Shown: positions 51,100 through 59,539, numbered from the stretch's first letter. The stretch: 64,000 nt of DNA from Chitinophaga ginsengisegetis (GCF_900168065.1 NZ_FUZZ01000005.1:124001-188000); one strand, 5' to 3'. Notes: generated from the letters alone by a model not told the origin. Numbers and translations: made by a program.

Positions 51100-51933
51100 A
51101 TGCAAACGAACAAAACAATTATTTCTTCCAATAACACGACAGACAGCTGTGGTAACTATGCAGAGGTCAACGGACTAAAGATGTATTATGAAATATATGG
51201 TGAAGGAAAACCGCTGTTATTGTTGCCCGGCGCGCTTTCCGGAATCAGCACTGCATTTGGGAAGCTGATTCCTTTACTTGCCACAGAAAGGCAGGTCATC
51301 GCTGTTGAATTCCAGGGATATGGCCATACAACTGATGTCCCAGGTCGTCCACTTTCCTATGAACAACTTGCAGATGATGTGATGGCATTACTTGATGTTT
51401 TGAATATCACTCAAACAGATATTTTCGGGTATAGTACAGGTGCCGGAGTGGCTTTGCAGGTAGCTATCCGCAAACCTGGTGTGATCAGGAAACTTGTACT
51501 GGCTTCTGTTAGTTACAACAGCAACGGACGTCATCCGGATCTTAAAACCCTTTTTAGCCCGGAAGTGATGGAGGTAGCTCTGAAGGGGAGTCCATATGAA
51601 ACGGAGTACATGAACACGGCCGCGAATCCCGGAAACTGGTCCGTACAACTTGCCAAAGTAAGGGCGTTTGAACAAACAGTGCAGGACTGGCCTGAGGACG
51701 AAATCAGAAGCATTAAGGCGCCTGCCCTGATTATTGCCGGCGATGCGGATATTATTCAACCAGCGCATATTTTAGCCTTGTACAAATTATTTGGTGGCGG
51801 GAGCTTAGGTGAGTTATCAATGCCTGCTTCACAACTGGCAATATTGCCGGGAACCATGCATACAGCATTAACACAAAAAACAGATTTATTGATGGCAATG
51901 ATCCCCGGTTTTCTTGATCAGGATCACGGATAA
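51100..51933 (+). CDS. Alpha/beta hydrolase
   Basis: 277 residues, no signal peptide. EINGLKMYYEIYGEGKPLLL-like start (here EVNGLKMYYEIYGEGKPLLL), nucleophile Ser in DIFGYSTGAGVALQVAIRKP near residue 108, Asp in IIAGDADIIQP near 213 and His in LPGTMHTALTQ near 250. Serine hydrolase of the proline iminopeptidase/esterase kind; substrate unknown. Ends just before a strong hairpin. Confidence 0.87.
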   Translation: MQTNKTIISSNNTTDSCGNYAEVNGLKMYYEIYGEGKPLLLLPGALSGISTAFGKLIPLLATERQVIAVEFQGYGHTTDVPGRPLSYEQLADDVMALLDVLNITQTDIFGYSTGAGVALQVAIRKPGVIRKLVLASVSYNSNGRHPDLKTLFSPEVMEVALKGSPYETEYMNTAANPGNWSVQLAKVRAFEQTVQDWPEDEIRSIKAPALIIAGDADIIQPAHILALYKLFGGGSLGELSMPASQLAILPGTMHTALTQKTDLLMAMIPGFLDQDHG

Positions 51934-51955
51934 AGCAGCGCCTTGTTATGCATTA

Positions 51956-52004
51956 ACCCGTTGGGTGAAATTAAGTGATTTAATTTCACCCAACGGGTAT
52001 TCTT
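51956..52004. terminator. Long perfect hairpin, probable terminator
   Basis: A perfect 19-bp stem (51956-51974 with 51980-51998) encloses a 5-nt loop and is followed by ATTCTT. It starts 22 nt after the hydrolase stop. The weak T tract leaves open a second role such as mRNA 3' end protection. Confidence 0.6.
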
Positions 52005-52130
52005 ACCACGGACTGGCATTACCTGGCAACTTGCTCCTGGCCGGGTAGTTTCCGTTCACTTACGGGCTGCCACGTTTCATTCCCGCGACCAGGAAACCCG
52101 GCATTTCCGGGAGTGAACCAGGTAACAATT

Positions 52131-52176
52131 ACACTATATTTCGTGTATACGAAAGTGAAATAACGAAATATCGTGT
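52131..52176. promoter_or_regulatory. Inverted repeat, possible operator
   Basis: ACACTATATTTCGT (52131-52144) and ACGAAATATCGTGT (52163-52176) are inverted copies with one mismatch. Further TTTCGT / ACGAAA units lie between them (52140-52156). The element sits about 100 nt upstream of the bestrophin start and looks like a site for a dimeric or multimeric DNA-binding protein. Confidence 0.45.
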
Positions 52177-52277
52177 AATTTTTTTGCTGGTTAGAAGATA
52201 ATCACCTGATTTCTAATGAATTTTTTTGCTGGCCTGTTGATTGTAAATTGACAATACCAAACAGAAAGACTAAAAAT

Positions 52278-53285
52278 ATGCATGGAGGTAAATCATACAA
52301 ATTCGGGGAATTTCTCTTCTGGACACGAAGAAAGGTATATGTACTGCTGGTTATAAGCATTGTACCGGTGATACTATACGAAACATGCGGCCTGGAATGG
52401 ATCAGTATCCCCTGGACGGTAGTAGCGCTGTTGGGCACTGCCACCGCATTTACCGTTGGGTTCAAAAACACACAGACCTATAACCGCACCAATGAAGCAC
52501 AACAGGTTTGGACATCTATCGTGAGCCTCAGCAGGTCATGGGGGATATTCAGCAGGGATTTCTTCTCCAATACAGCTACAACGCGGGAGCTGATCTATCG
52601 TCATATGGCCTGGTTAACGGCGCTTCGCTATGAAATGCGGACACCACGCACATGGGAAACAATAGACCGGAAGCACAATACAGAGTACCAACGGTTTTAC
52701 CGTGTGGCAGAAAGGGAAACGCCGTTAGACAAGGAGCTGGCAAAATATCTTTCCGGCCAGGAACTAAAAGAGGTGTTAGCGGCCAGTAATACTGCAGCCC
52801 GCATTTTGGCGAACCAGGGCAAATTATTGCGGAAAAGTTTTGATGAGCAGCAGATGCAGATTGCACAGTTTCTTGAAATGGAGAAGGGACTCAAAGAGTT
52901 TTATATCAGCCAGGCTAAAAGCGAGCAGGTGAAAAATAGTCCGTATCCGCGGCAATATGCCGTGGTTAACAGTTTTTTTATCAGGATCTTTTGCCTGCTG
53001 CTGCCGTTTGGATTGCTGAGGGATTTTGATAAGCTCAATGAGTTGGTGGAAGGAGCTGTAAAAGGACATATGGTATGGCTCGTGGTTCCCTTCAGCATCA
53101 TGATTTCCTGGATGTATACCTCGCTGGAACAAATTGGCGAAAGCACTGAAAATCCTTTTGAAGGCAGCGCGAACGATGTACCGCTCACCAGTATATGCCG
53201 CGATATTGAAATAGAACTGCGTGAACTGCTGGAAGAAAAAGACCTTCCACCGAAACTATATCCTCAGCATAACATCCTTCTTTAG
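52278..53285 (+). CDS. Bestrophin-family membrane protein
   Basis: 335 residues from ATG 52278 (MHGGKSYKFGEFLFW); a frame start 30 nt earlier is less likely. Features of bacterial bestrophins: FLFWTRRKVYVLLVISIVPV, then TAFTVGFKNTQTYNRTNEAQ and SWGIFSRDF near residue 85, plus a second hydrophobic region near 230-265 and ENPFEGSANDVPLTSICRDI. These form pentameric ion channels in the inner membrane; prokaryotic ones are often cation-selective. Confidence 0.88.
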   Translation: MHGGKSYKFGEFLFWTRRKVYVLLVISIVPVILYETCGLEWISIPWTVVALLGTATAFTVGFKNTQTYNRTNEAQQVWTSIVSLSRSWGIFSRDFFSNTATTRELIYRHMAWLTALRYEMRTPRTWETIDRKHNTEYQRFYRVAERETPLDKELAKYLSGQELKEVLAASNTAARILANQGKLLRKSFDEQQMQIAQFLEMEKGLKEFYISQAKSEQVKNSPYPRQYAVVNSFFIRIFCLLLPFGLLRDFDKLNELVEGAVKGHMVWLVVPFSIMISWMYTSLEQIGESTENPFEGSANDVPLTSICRDIEIELRELLEEKDLPPKLYPQHNILL

Positions 53286-53320
53286 TCCCGGCTTTAGCCG
53301 GTTAAAAACATTATTATATC

Positions 53321-53992
53321 ATGAACTGGTTTATTACATTTTTGTCAAGTTCTATCGGTAAGAAATTCCTCATGGCAACAACCGGGCTGTTTCTGATCAG
53401 CTTTCTCGTGGTGCATTGTTTCGTTAATGCCATGATCTTTTATAACGACGGTGGTCAAACCTTTACCCTTTGGGCGCATTTTATGGCTACCAACGTGGTA
53501 ATCCGGACAATTGAAATTGTATTGGTGCTGGCGTTTATCGCGCACATTGTACAGGGCTTATGGTTATGGAAGAAAAACAGGGATGCCCGGCCTGTGAAAT
53601 ACCGTGTAAACAAACCGGGCGCCAACAGCACCTGGTATAGCAGGAGCATGGCATTGCTGGGAACGGTCATTTTGTTGTTCCTGGTAGTGCATACTTCCAA
53701 TTTCTGGATTCCCAACCGTACAAATCAGTTTCTGCATGGAGAGGAGCTGCCGTTGTATGAAATGATGCTGGAAAAATTTCATCATCCGGTAGAAGTTGTG
53801 ATATATCTCATTGGCTGTTTCTCGCTTTTCTGGCACTTATTGCACGGGTTCAAAAGCGCTTTTCAATCATTGGGCCTGAATCATGTGAAATACAATACGC
53901 TCATCAGGTACAGCGGTATTATATTTTCCATTATAGTGCCGTTTATACTGGCCATGATGCCGGTAGCTATTTATCTGCACTGGATAGGGTAA
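53321..53992 (+). CDS. sdhC: Succinate dehydrogenase cytochrome b subunit (Bacteroidetes type), isolated
   Basis: 223 residues with five membrane spans. The diheme cytochrome b558 pattern is clear: SSSIGKKFLMATTGLFLISF at the start, VVHCFVNAMIF, IAHIVQGLWLW, LLFLVVHTSNFW and FSLFWHLLHGFKSAFQSLGL; His residues in these spans would be heme ligands. It normally passes electrons between the SdhAB heads and menaquinone. Oddly, no sdhA or sdhB follows: the next gene is an SMI1-type protein with its own promoter. It could be a duplicated, solitary copy. Confidence 0.9.
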   Translation: MNWFITFLSSSIGKKFLMATTGLFLISFLVVHCFVNAMIFYNDGGQTFTLWAHFMATNVVIRTIEIVLVLAFIAHIVQGLWLWKKNRDARPVKYRVNKPGANSTWYSRSMALLGTVILLFLVVHTSNFWIPNRTNQFLHGEELPLYEMMLEKFHHPVEVVIYLIGCFSLFWHLLHGFKSAFQSLGLNHVKYNTLIRYSGIIFSIIVPFILAMMPVAIYLHWIG

Positions 53993-54009
53993 TTTTAGTA
54001 TGAATGCGC

Positions 54010-54017
54010 TATTTTTG
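54010..54017 (+). promoter_or_regulatory. Putative -7 box (TATTTTTG)
   Basis: Exact TAnnTTTG match 36 nt before the ATG at 54054. It gives the SMI1-type gene its own promoter and separates it from the cytochrome gene. Confidence 0.45.
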
Positions 54018-54053
54018 ACCAGGTGAATAATTTTAAACGAAGATTTTTCCATT

Positions 54054-55094
54054 ATGAAGATAATCGGGAGAGAAGAACTGGAGCGGAAGTTATTTGAAGA
54101 AACGGATGGGATAAAGTTTTCCCGTCATAAAGATAAATTGATAAAGCTTTTTGCAGAATCGGAGCGGGAAGCTGTGATACACGCATTCATGCAGTATGCA
54201 AGGGAGGGCGGATTAAAACATTGGCGTGGTTTCCTGATGACAGATATTCTCGGCCTGGTGCAGGAGGGCGAATCGGCTTATGCATCATTTTTTAAATGGG
54301 CGCTTACCGATCCGGCAACGGCCTACTGGGCGGTTGATGGATTTCTGAAAACAGCCGGGCCGGAAGCTTACCCCTTACTGGTAACAATGGCAACTGATGA
54401 AGCCGTGGAATTGGCCGTCCGTGCAAATGCCATCAAATGCCTGTCGGTACACAGCCAACAAACATTCGACAGTGGCCTCCCTGCTGATCCCGGTTATTGG
54501 AAACCTGAGCAGTTGCCCGTTCAGGCGTTGTTGCAGTGGCAGGAGGAAGGATATCCCCAGGGCATAGGATACGCGCCGCCGGTAACGCACCCTGCATTGC
54601 TGGAGCCGATAACGCCATTGGAAAACCTGGCCGCAAAGCTTGAAAAGAAACTGGCGAAACTGCGGAAGCAGCGCTATGATAAGGCCAATCCCGATAATCA
54701 CCTGGTGGTGGCCAACGAAAATGACCTGGTGCGTATTACTGAAAAATGGACGTTACCGGAAACATATGCGTTATTCCTCAGAAATTTTTCACCGCTGCAT
54801 GTACAGATTGATGGCGACAGCTTTGAGCAGGGACTACATCTCTACGGCGCACAGGAGCTGATAGCGCGTCAATCCGGATATTCGATGAATACCGTTACCA
54901 ATGAGGTTATACCGGAGTGGCCCCTGCATCTGTTGGTAATCGCCGATGATGGTGGTGATCCTTACTGCCTGGATTTGTCGGTGATCAGCAATGGAGATGC
55001 TCCTGTATTATACAGCCAGCATGGCATAGGGTACTGGGAGTTTGAGAAAGCGGCCGATAGCTTTATAGATTTTCTTAAGATACTGACAAAGTAA
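54054..55094 (+). CDS. Protein with HEAT-like N-terminus and SMI1/KNR4-like C-terminus
   Basis: 346 residues, cytoplasmic. The first 190 residues are helical and repeat-like (AVIHAFMQYAREGGLKHWRG; ELAVRANAIKCLSV). The C-terminal 130 residues have the SMI1/KNR4 arrangement: LVRITEKWTLPETYALFLRN, FSPLHVQIDGDSF, then LLVIADDGGDPYCLDLS and YWEFEKAADSFIDFL. This superfamily often supplies immunity proteins against toxins, but no toxin gene is near. Function uncertain. Confidence 0.75.
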   Translation: MKIIGREELERKLFEETDGIKFSRHKDKLIKLFAESEREAVIHAFMQYAREGGLKHWRGFLMTDILGLVQEGESAYASFFKWALTDPATAYWAVDGFLKTAGPEAYPLLVTMATDEAVELAVRANAIKCLSVHSQQTFDSGLPADPGYWKPEQLPVQALLQWQEEGYPQGIGYAPPVTHPALLEPITPLENLAAKLEKKLAKLRKQRYDKANPDNHLVVANENDLVRITEKWTLPETYALFLRNFSPLHVQIDGDSFEQGLHLYGAQELIARQSGYSMNTVTNEVIPEWPLHLLVIADDGGDPYCLDLSVISNGDAPVLYSQHGIGYWEFEKAADSFIDFLKILTK

Positions 55095-55118
55095 AAAATG
55101 CAATTATTACTGAATAAG

Positions 55119-55157
55119 AAAAAGCCTTCAAATCGTTAGATCTGAAGGCTTTTTTTC
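55119..55157. terminator. Bidirectional rho-independent terminator
   Basis: AAAAAGCCTTCA pairs with TGAAGGCTTTTT around a 12-nt loop, with a T run after it and an A run before it. It serves the convergent genes on both sides. Confidence 0.8.
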
Positions 55158-55173
55158 TGAAAGCAGATAGTCA

Positions 55174-55923
55174 TTAAAACTTAATCAGCAGTTTTTCCGA
55201 GATCAGCTTATTATCTTTATAATATTCAAAATACCAATCTCCGTTCTTCTTCAGCACTATTCCATGAGATGCCTCGTTATCGGCAATAAAATAATCCTGT
55301 ACGGAAGTTTTAAATAATGTCAGTACTTTTTTCGGAGAGGTGTCAATTAACTGATATCCGTTAGCGGTTGCCTGGGCATATAACGTGCCGGCAGCTTCCT
55401 TTGTTTCTGCAACGGCAGGTGTTGTAGTAGCGGCAGGAGTGGGAGCCGGGGCTACTGCCGGGGCAACGGCCTGCTGGGGCGCTTCACTAACAGTTCCGTC
55501 ATACGCGTATGGTACATCATTCAGTGAGGTAAAGGCGTCTCTTAAAGCGAGGTTATAGGAAGCGGCAAATTCTTTCTCCCTGCTTTTACCTTCTTTACTT
55601 TTAAAGATGACATTACCTTTGCAGTCCTTTAGTAAAAGTGTAAGATTGGTAACAAACAGTCCTTTTTTCTGCACTACATCAGCATTCAGGGCATTGCATC
55701 TATTGCCGGCCAGTTCTTTTGGTATTTCTGAATTGTCGAAATAAACAGTAAACCCTTTTTCTTCCAGCAGCGCTTTGGCTACGGTGTTTAATCCATACTG
55801 GTTATCTTCCCGCGAAAAATTAAATCTTTCCGGTATCACCACATATTTGTAATTATTGATCGTATTCTGGGCATACCCGGAAAATGAAATGAATAAAAGA
55901 ATGATGAAGGCGTATCTTTTCAT
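55174..55923 (-). CDS. Secreted protein of unknown function with Ala/Pro linker
   Basis: 249 residues with signal peptide (YAFIILLFISFSGYAQ). N-terminal part (about 20-145) contains YKYVVIPERFNFSREDNQYG and LLEEKGFTVYFDN, followed by a low-complexity Ala/Pro/Thr linker (VAPAVAPAPTPAATTTPAV, about 155-175) and a small C-terminal beta domain ending EYYKDNKLISEKLLIKF. Probably periplasmic. No family assigned. Confidence 0.65.
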   Translation of the reverse strand: MKRYAFIILLFISFSGYAQNTINNYKYVVIPERFNFSREDNQYGLNTVAKALLEEKGFTVYFDNSEIPKELAGNRCNALNADVVQKKGLFVTNLTLLLKDCKGNVIFKSKEGKSREKEFAASYNLALRDAFTSLNDVPYAYDGTVSEAPQQAVAPAVAPAPTPAATTTPAVAETKEAAGTLYAQATANGYQLIDTSPKKVLTLFKTSVQDYFIADNEASHGIVLKKNGDWYFEYYKDNKLISEKLLIKF

Positions 55924-55982
55924 AAAGCATTATGTGTTCTGATTACGACGAATATATACAAAATAATTATCAAAATCAGCAG

Positions 55983-56017
55983 AATCCCGGAACGGGAGAA
56001 TGCACCGTTCCGGGATT
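55983..56017 (-). terminator. Hairpin terminator of the lipoprotein gene
   Basis: Perfect 13-bp stem AATCCCGGAACGG / CCGTTCCGGGATT (55983-55995, 56005-56017) with a 9-nt loop, 14 nt after the stop of the minus-strand gene at 56032. The T tract on that strand is weak. Confidence 0.6.
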
Positions 56018-56031
56018 GTTTACACAAAATA

Positions 56032-56409
56032 TTATCTGCCACAGTCTGCAGTCCAGGACCTGCCGTCCCTTGCAAAGCCTATTATAAGCTTGTCTTTATT
56101 AATTGTTATAAGGCCGGTACCTGAAGAGCCAACGCTTATCATCGTGTTATCGTCTTTCTTTTCAAACTGCACACCAGTAAGATCAGGGATACCGTCGGAG
56201 AACCTGAAATCATACCGGGTACCAATTTTTGTGACGAAAACGCTGCCATTGTCCTGGGAGATATTTTTTTCAGAGTCAACATACCCGATCTTTCCCCTGA
56301 AAGTACCGGCAAAGATATCAGTGTCTGCAGGATCGGTGTCTTTACTACAGGAAACAAAAAGGATGGCTGATAACAACAACACTCCAATGATGCTAAGAAT
56401 CGGTTTCAT
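56032..56409 (-). CDS. Small lipoprotein of unknown function
   Basis: 125 residues with lipoprotein signal (GVLLLSAILFVSC, then SKD). Mature part is beta-rich with FAGTFRGKIGYVDSEKNISQ, SDGIPDLTGVQFEKKDDNTM and a C-terminal Cys (WTADCGR). Reminiscent of lipocalin-like or copper/stress lipoproteins, but no family match is claimed. Single gene. Confidence 0.6.
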   Translation of the reverse strand: MKPILSIIGVLLLSAILFVSCSKDTDPADTDIFAGTFRGKIGYVDSEKNISQDNGSVFVTKIGTRYDFRFSDGIPDLTGVQFEKKDDNTMISVGSSGTGLITINKDKLIIGFARDGRSWTADCGR

Positions 56410-56713
56410 AAACAGTTTTTTAGGTTATTCAATACAGATTTAAATACAAAAATGCAATTAGCATACCAGAAGCGCTCTTACCCGGGGTGCCTCTTCTATA
56501 TATCAGGCTATCACCGGTATTTGGGTGAAGTGATACACAGAATGGGTATGTATATGCTATGATACAACCCTTTTGAGCCCCGGAAAGGGACGGAAACATT
56601 ATATTTCGTAATTTGTAAGAAGCAAAAGGAGCCTCCCGCGCAGAGGGCGCTTAATAAAATGAGTGTAGTCGGTTTGCTGAAGCCGGCGATTACAAAACCA
56701 TCAAAAACAAATC
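56410..56713. other. Intergenic region between divergent genes
   Basis: No gene or RNA recognised. The right part has GTAATTTG near 56610, one base off a -7 consensus, as a possible promoter of the methyltransferase gene. Confidence 0.35.
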
Positions 56714-57385
56714 ATGGATCAATCAACAAAAATAACTGCTTCCTGGCACGCCAATGCCCATAACTGGATTGCATCCATTGATAACGCAGAAATTGAAACC
56801 AGGATACTGGTAACCAATGATGCTATTGTGAACACAATTTGTTCCCACAATATTCAGTCAATATTAGACATCGGCTGCGGCGAAGGATGGCTCACCCGTT
56901 GTTTGCAAAACAAAGGAATCGTGGCCTTTGGTGTAGATGCTGTCAGCGCTTTAATAGAAAATGCCATTGAAAAAGGCGGGAATCACTATGCGGTAGCCAG
57001 TTTCAATGACCTGGCTACAGGTAAATATACTATCGGAAACAGGCCGGACGCAGCTGTCATTAATTTTGCACTGCTGGATAAAACAGATTCGGAAACACTG
57101 TTGAAGAATATAAAGAAATTGATTGTTCCCGGGGGACTGGTGTTTATTCAAACATTACACCCATCTGCAATTGTGCAGCAGGAACCCTATGTTGCCGGGT
57201 GGAAGGAAGGGAGTTGGAAAGGTTTGAAAAGAGATTTCGAACAACCTTATGAGTGGTACTTCAGAACATTGGGGGCGTGGGTATCGCTGTTCAGCGAAGC
57301 AGGATTAACTATCCGGAAAATAGAAGAACCGTTGCATCCTCAAAGTCAAAGCCCGGTGTCCATCATCTTTGTATTGAAGGCATAA
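56714..57385 (+). CDS. Class I SAM-dependent methyltransferase
   Basis: 223 residues. Motif I is ILDIGCGEGWLTRCL near residue 57, then VAFGVDAVSALIENA, PDAAVINFALLDKT and LVPGGLVFIQTLHPSA-type block (here LIVPGGLVFIQTLHPSA). C-terminal YEWYFRTLGAWVSLFSEAGL is common in small-molecule methyltransferases. Substrate unknown. Convergent with the DoxX gene. Confidence 0.88.
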   Translation: MDQSTKITASWHANAHNWIASIDNAEIETRILVTNDAIVNTICSHNIQSILDIGCGEGWLTRCLQNKGIVAFGVDAVSALIENAIEKGGNHYAVASFNDLATGKYTIGNRPDAAVINFALLDKTDSETLLKNIKKLIVPGGLVFIQTLHPSAIVQQEPYVAGWKEGSWKGLKRDFEQPYEWYFRTLGAWVSLFSEAGLTIRKIEEPLHPQSQSPVSIIFVLKA

Positions 57386-57418
57386 AAGAATTTGGTACTT
57401 CTATTCCCCGGAGTGTCA

Positions 57419-57784
57419 TCATTTGTTTAGCGGCAGAAACATCTCTTTTGATTTTAGAAACATGGAGATCCAGAGTATCGCCAGGAATACAACGGAAGCA
57501 GTGGGCTGTCCACCGGATATTTCCAGGCACAGGGCGCCACCGAAATAACAGCTTGCCAGCAGGAACCCGGTTTTATTGGTTACCGGGTAAAGCAACAGCG
57601 CCGCAATGATCAGTTCAGTTACACCAAGTGCTTTTATATAGTTGCCAAATCCCGATTTTGTCAGGAACTGCATCACTGATTCCGGCTCCGCTCCAATTAG
57701 TTTCATTACTCCTCCTATCACAAGCACTATAATGGGAATGGCCATCAGTACCATGGATAGGATACGCTTCGTTTTAGCTGTCAT
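57419..57784 (-). CDS. DoxX-family membrane protein
   Basis: 121 residues with four membrane spans (about 8-27, 48-64, 72-90, 95-110). MVLMAIPIIVLVIGGVMKLI and YIKALGVTELIIAALLLYPV fit the small DoxX-like family, linked to redox and thiol stress. Divergent from an HxlR regulator across a palindromic operator region, a common arrangement in which the HxlR protein represses the membrane gene. Confidence 0.82.
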   Translation of the reverse strand: MTAKTKRILSMVLMAIPIIVLVIGGVMKLIGAEPESVMQFLTKSGFGNYIKALGVTELIIAALLLYPVTNKTGFLLASCYFGGALCLEISGGQPTASVVFLAILWISMFLKSKEMFLPLNK

Positions 57785-57817
57785 CGTTATTTTTTAAAGC
57801 TGTTATCAATTATGCAG

Positions 57818-57825
57818 CAAAAGTA
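57818..57825 (-). promoter_or_regulatory. Putative -7 box of the doxX-like gene (TACTTTTG)
   Basis: Exact TAnnTTTG match on the minus strand, 33 nt before the ATG at 57784. The palindrome array at 57846-57888 would cover the -33 region, consistent with repression. Confidence 0.5.
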
Positions 57826-57845
57826 TCTACATTTGCTATACTTGT

Positions 57846-57888
57846 GATAGTACTATCCCGTTGGATAGCGCTATCCGATCGGATAGTA
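57846..57888. promoter_or_regulatory. Multi-palindrome operator between doxX-like and hxlR genes
   Basis: Four to five GGATAG/CTATCC half-sites: GATAGTACTATC (57846-57857, perfect), GGATAGCGCTATCC (57863-57876, perfect) and TATCCGATCGGATA (57872-57885, perfect). Together TACTATCC-N4-GGATAGCGCTATCC-N4-GGATAGTA forms one large symmetric array centred on GCGC. Most probably the binding site of the HxlR protein encoded at 57924. Confidence 0.75.
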
Positions 57889-57923
57889 ACGTGAAAACAT
57901 CGTTTGAATAAAAGGATAAAAAA

Positions 57924-58262
57924 ATGCTGACAAGGGAAGGATGCCCACATAGCGTATTGGCTATAAAAGATGCTTTGGAAGCCCTGGAAGGCAGATGGAA
58001 GCTGCTTATCATGCTTTCTTTATCTACCGGGAACAAGCGTTTCAAACAAATATCAAAAGAGGTAGGTGGTATTACGGATAAAGTACTGTCAAAAGAATTG
58101 AAAACGCTGGAAGCAAACAAACTGATAAAAAGAGAAGTGCATAATACTTTTCCTCCCACGGTTGAATACTCAATCACCCAACATGGCACCTCTATCGAAA
58201 AAATACTGGATTCACTGCATGATTGGGGGATGGAACACAGAAAGCAGGTGATAGGAAAGTAA
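57924..58262 (+). CDS. HxlR-family transcriptional regulator
   Basis: 112 residues, a complete HxlR winged helix: CPHSVLAIKDALEALEGRWK, then LLIMLSLSTGNKRFKQISKE, GGITDKVLSKELKTLEANKL and FPPTVEYSITQHGTSIEKIL. The Cys near the N-terminus (CPH) is common in members that sense electrophiles or oxidants. It is divergent from the doxX-like gene, with the palindromic operator between. The intact counterpart of the broken gene at 7921-8205. Confidence 0.93.
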   Translation: MLTREGCPHSVLAIKDALEALEGRWKLLIMLSLSTGNKRFKQISKEVGGITDKVLSKELKTLEANKLIKREVHNTFPPTVEYSITQHGTSIEKILDSLHDWGMEHRKQVIGK

Positions 58263-58289
58263 ATTGCTAATAGCGATCCCACGGCAAAG

Positions 58290-59174
58290 ATGACCATTTT
58301 TGAGCTACAACTGTATATCGCCGAAACAGAGAAAAATCCGGCACTCTACCAGGAGCATGAATTTGATAAGCGTATAGAGGCGATAGACTTTATCGATTTC
58401 CAGGTTCTCGGCCGGATTGATGAACTCCTGCCGGGAACGGATCAACCGGATCAGCTGATCTTACTCAGGAACCGCGCTGAAAAGGTAAAGGCTAAACTGG
58501 AAGAAATTGATGTTACCCTCTTTCAGCAACTTCAGCAAACAATCAAAGCAGCCGGGTATACTACGAACGGGTTCAAAAACCTGGTGAATGAATACGTGGA
58601 TACCAGCTCTGAAGAAACAGGCTATGATAACCTGGATATCTTTATCAACGGATTATCTCATCTTCAAACGATGCCGGAGCAAACCAGGGAGCTTGAACCT
58701 GAAATGGTGTATTATCAGAAAACCCCGGCCAGGATCGTGTTTGAACTTGCAGAGAAAGCACATTTCGTAAAAGAAGATATCTTTTTTGATATCGGCGCCG
58801 GGCTGGGACAGGTAGCGATCCTCGTACATCTTCTTACCGGAATCCCCACCAGGGGAATAGAGTTGGAGCCGGCTTTCTGCGATTATGCAGGGGATTGCGC
58901 TGCAGCACTCTGTCTGCCGGATGTTATATTCACAAATGTGGATGCGCGGGAAGCAGACTATTCGGAAGGAACGGTATTTTTTATGTTCACACCTTTCAGG
59001 GGAGAAATTATGCAGGAGGTTTTAGCGATCCTGAAAAAGGAGTCGCTGCAAAGAAAAATAAAAATCATTACCTACGGCCCCTGCACTGCCAGGGTAGCAT
59101 TGGAAAGCTGGCTGTATTTTGCAACCCCGGAGGATAACAATATGTATAAACTGGCTGTTTTTAATAGTTACTGA
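58290..59174 (+). CDS. SAM-dependent methyltransferase-like protein
   Basis: 294 residues. Helical N-terminal half (1-150), then a methyltransferase core: FFDIGAGLGQVAILVHLLTG near residue 170, RGIELEPAFCDYAGDCAAAL (acidic residue after motif I) and GTVFFMFTPFRGEIMQEVLA. Reminiscent of DOT1-like or other class I methyltransferases; substrate unknown. The DUF4180 gene follows at 2 nt, a probable operon. Confidence 0.8.
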   Translation: MTIFELQLYIAETEKNPALYQEHEFDKRIEAIDFIDFQVLGRIDELLPGTDQPDQLILLRNRAEKVKAKLEEIDVTLFQQLQQTIKAAGYTTNGFKNLVNEYVDTSSEETGYDNLDIFINGLSHLQTMPEQTRELEPEMVYYQKTPARIVFELAEKAHFVKEDIFFDIGAGLGQVAILVHLLTGIPTRGIELEPAFCDYAGDCAAALCLPDVIFTNVDAREADYSEGTVFFMFTPFRGEIMQEVLAILKKESLQRKIKIITYGPCTARVALESWLYFATPEDNNMYKLAVFNSY

Positions 59175-59175
59175 T

Positions 59176-59535
59176 ATGAAGATAACAATACACGGGAACG
59201 GAAATACGAGGATAGCAGAACTAGTTGCAGATGAAGTACTGATACAAACGCCTGATGAGGCGCTGCAGCTAATTATGGATCTGCATTACCAGGACTTCGA
59301 TAAAATGATTATCCGTGAGAAAAATATCACACCGGCGTTCTTTGATCTGAAAACCGGTGTCGCAGGAGAAATTCTCCAGAAGTTCTCCAATTACAGATCG
59401 CGGCTGGTCATCATCGGCGACTTTTCAAAATACCCCGGAAAAAGCATCAGGGATTTCATTTACGAAAGCAATAAAGGTCGTCAGGTTAACTTTATGGATT
59501 CGCTGGAAGCAGCGATTGGGCAATTATTAAAATGA
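59176..59535 (+). CDS. DUF4180-family protein
   Basis: 119 residues from ATG 59176, 1 nt after the upstream stop. Pattern of DUF4180: RIAELVADEVLIQTPDEALQ, LIMDLHYQDFDKMIIREKNI, PAFFDLKTGVAGEILQKFSN and RLVIIGDF. This is a cytoplasmic alpha/beta protein with no known activity. Convergent with the LVIVD lipoprotein gene. Confidence 0.85.
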   Translation: MKITIHGNGNTRIAELVADEVLIQTPDEALQLIMDLHYQDFDKMIIREKNITPAFFDLKTGVAGEILQKFSNYRSRLVIIGDFSKYPGKSIRDFIYESNKGRQVNFMDSLEAAIGQLLK

Positions 59536-59539
59536 CCGA

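Larger units (their letters stand above)
51934..52277. other. Intergenic region with hairpin and repeats upstream of bestrophin gene
   Basis: Contains the long hairpin at 51956-51998, the inverted repeat at 52131-52176 and two copies of AATTTTTTTGCTGG (52177-52190 and 52219-52232), each listed or discussed separately. The middle part (52000-52130) is GC-richer with no gene. Confidence 0.5.

Noticed and set aside
53289..53302. CCGGC-TTTA-GCCGG mini-hairpin after the bestrophin gene
   Set aside because: Only five base pairs with no T run; not convincing as a terminator.
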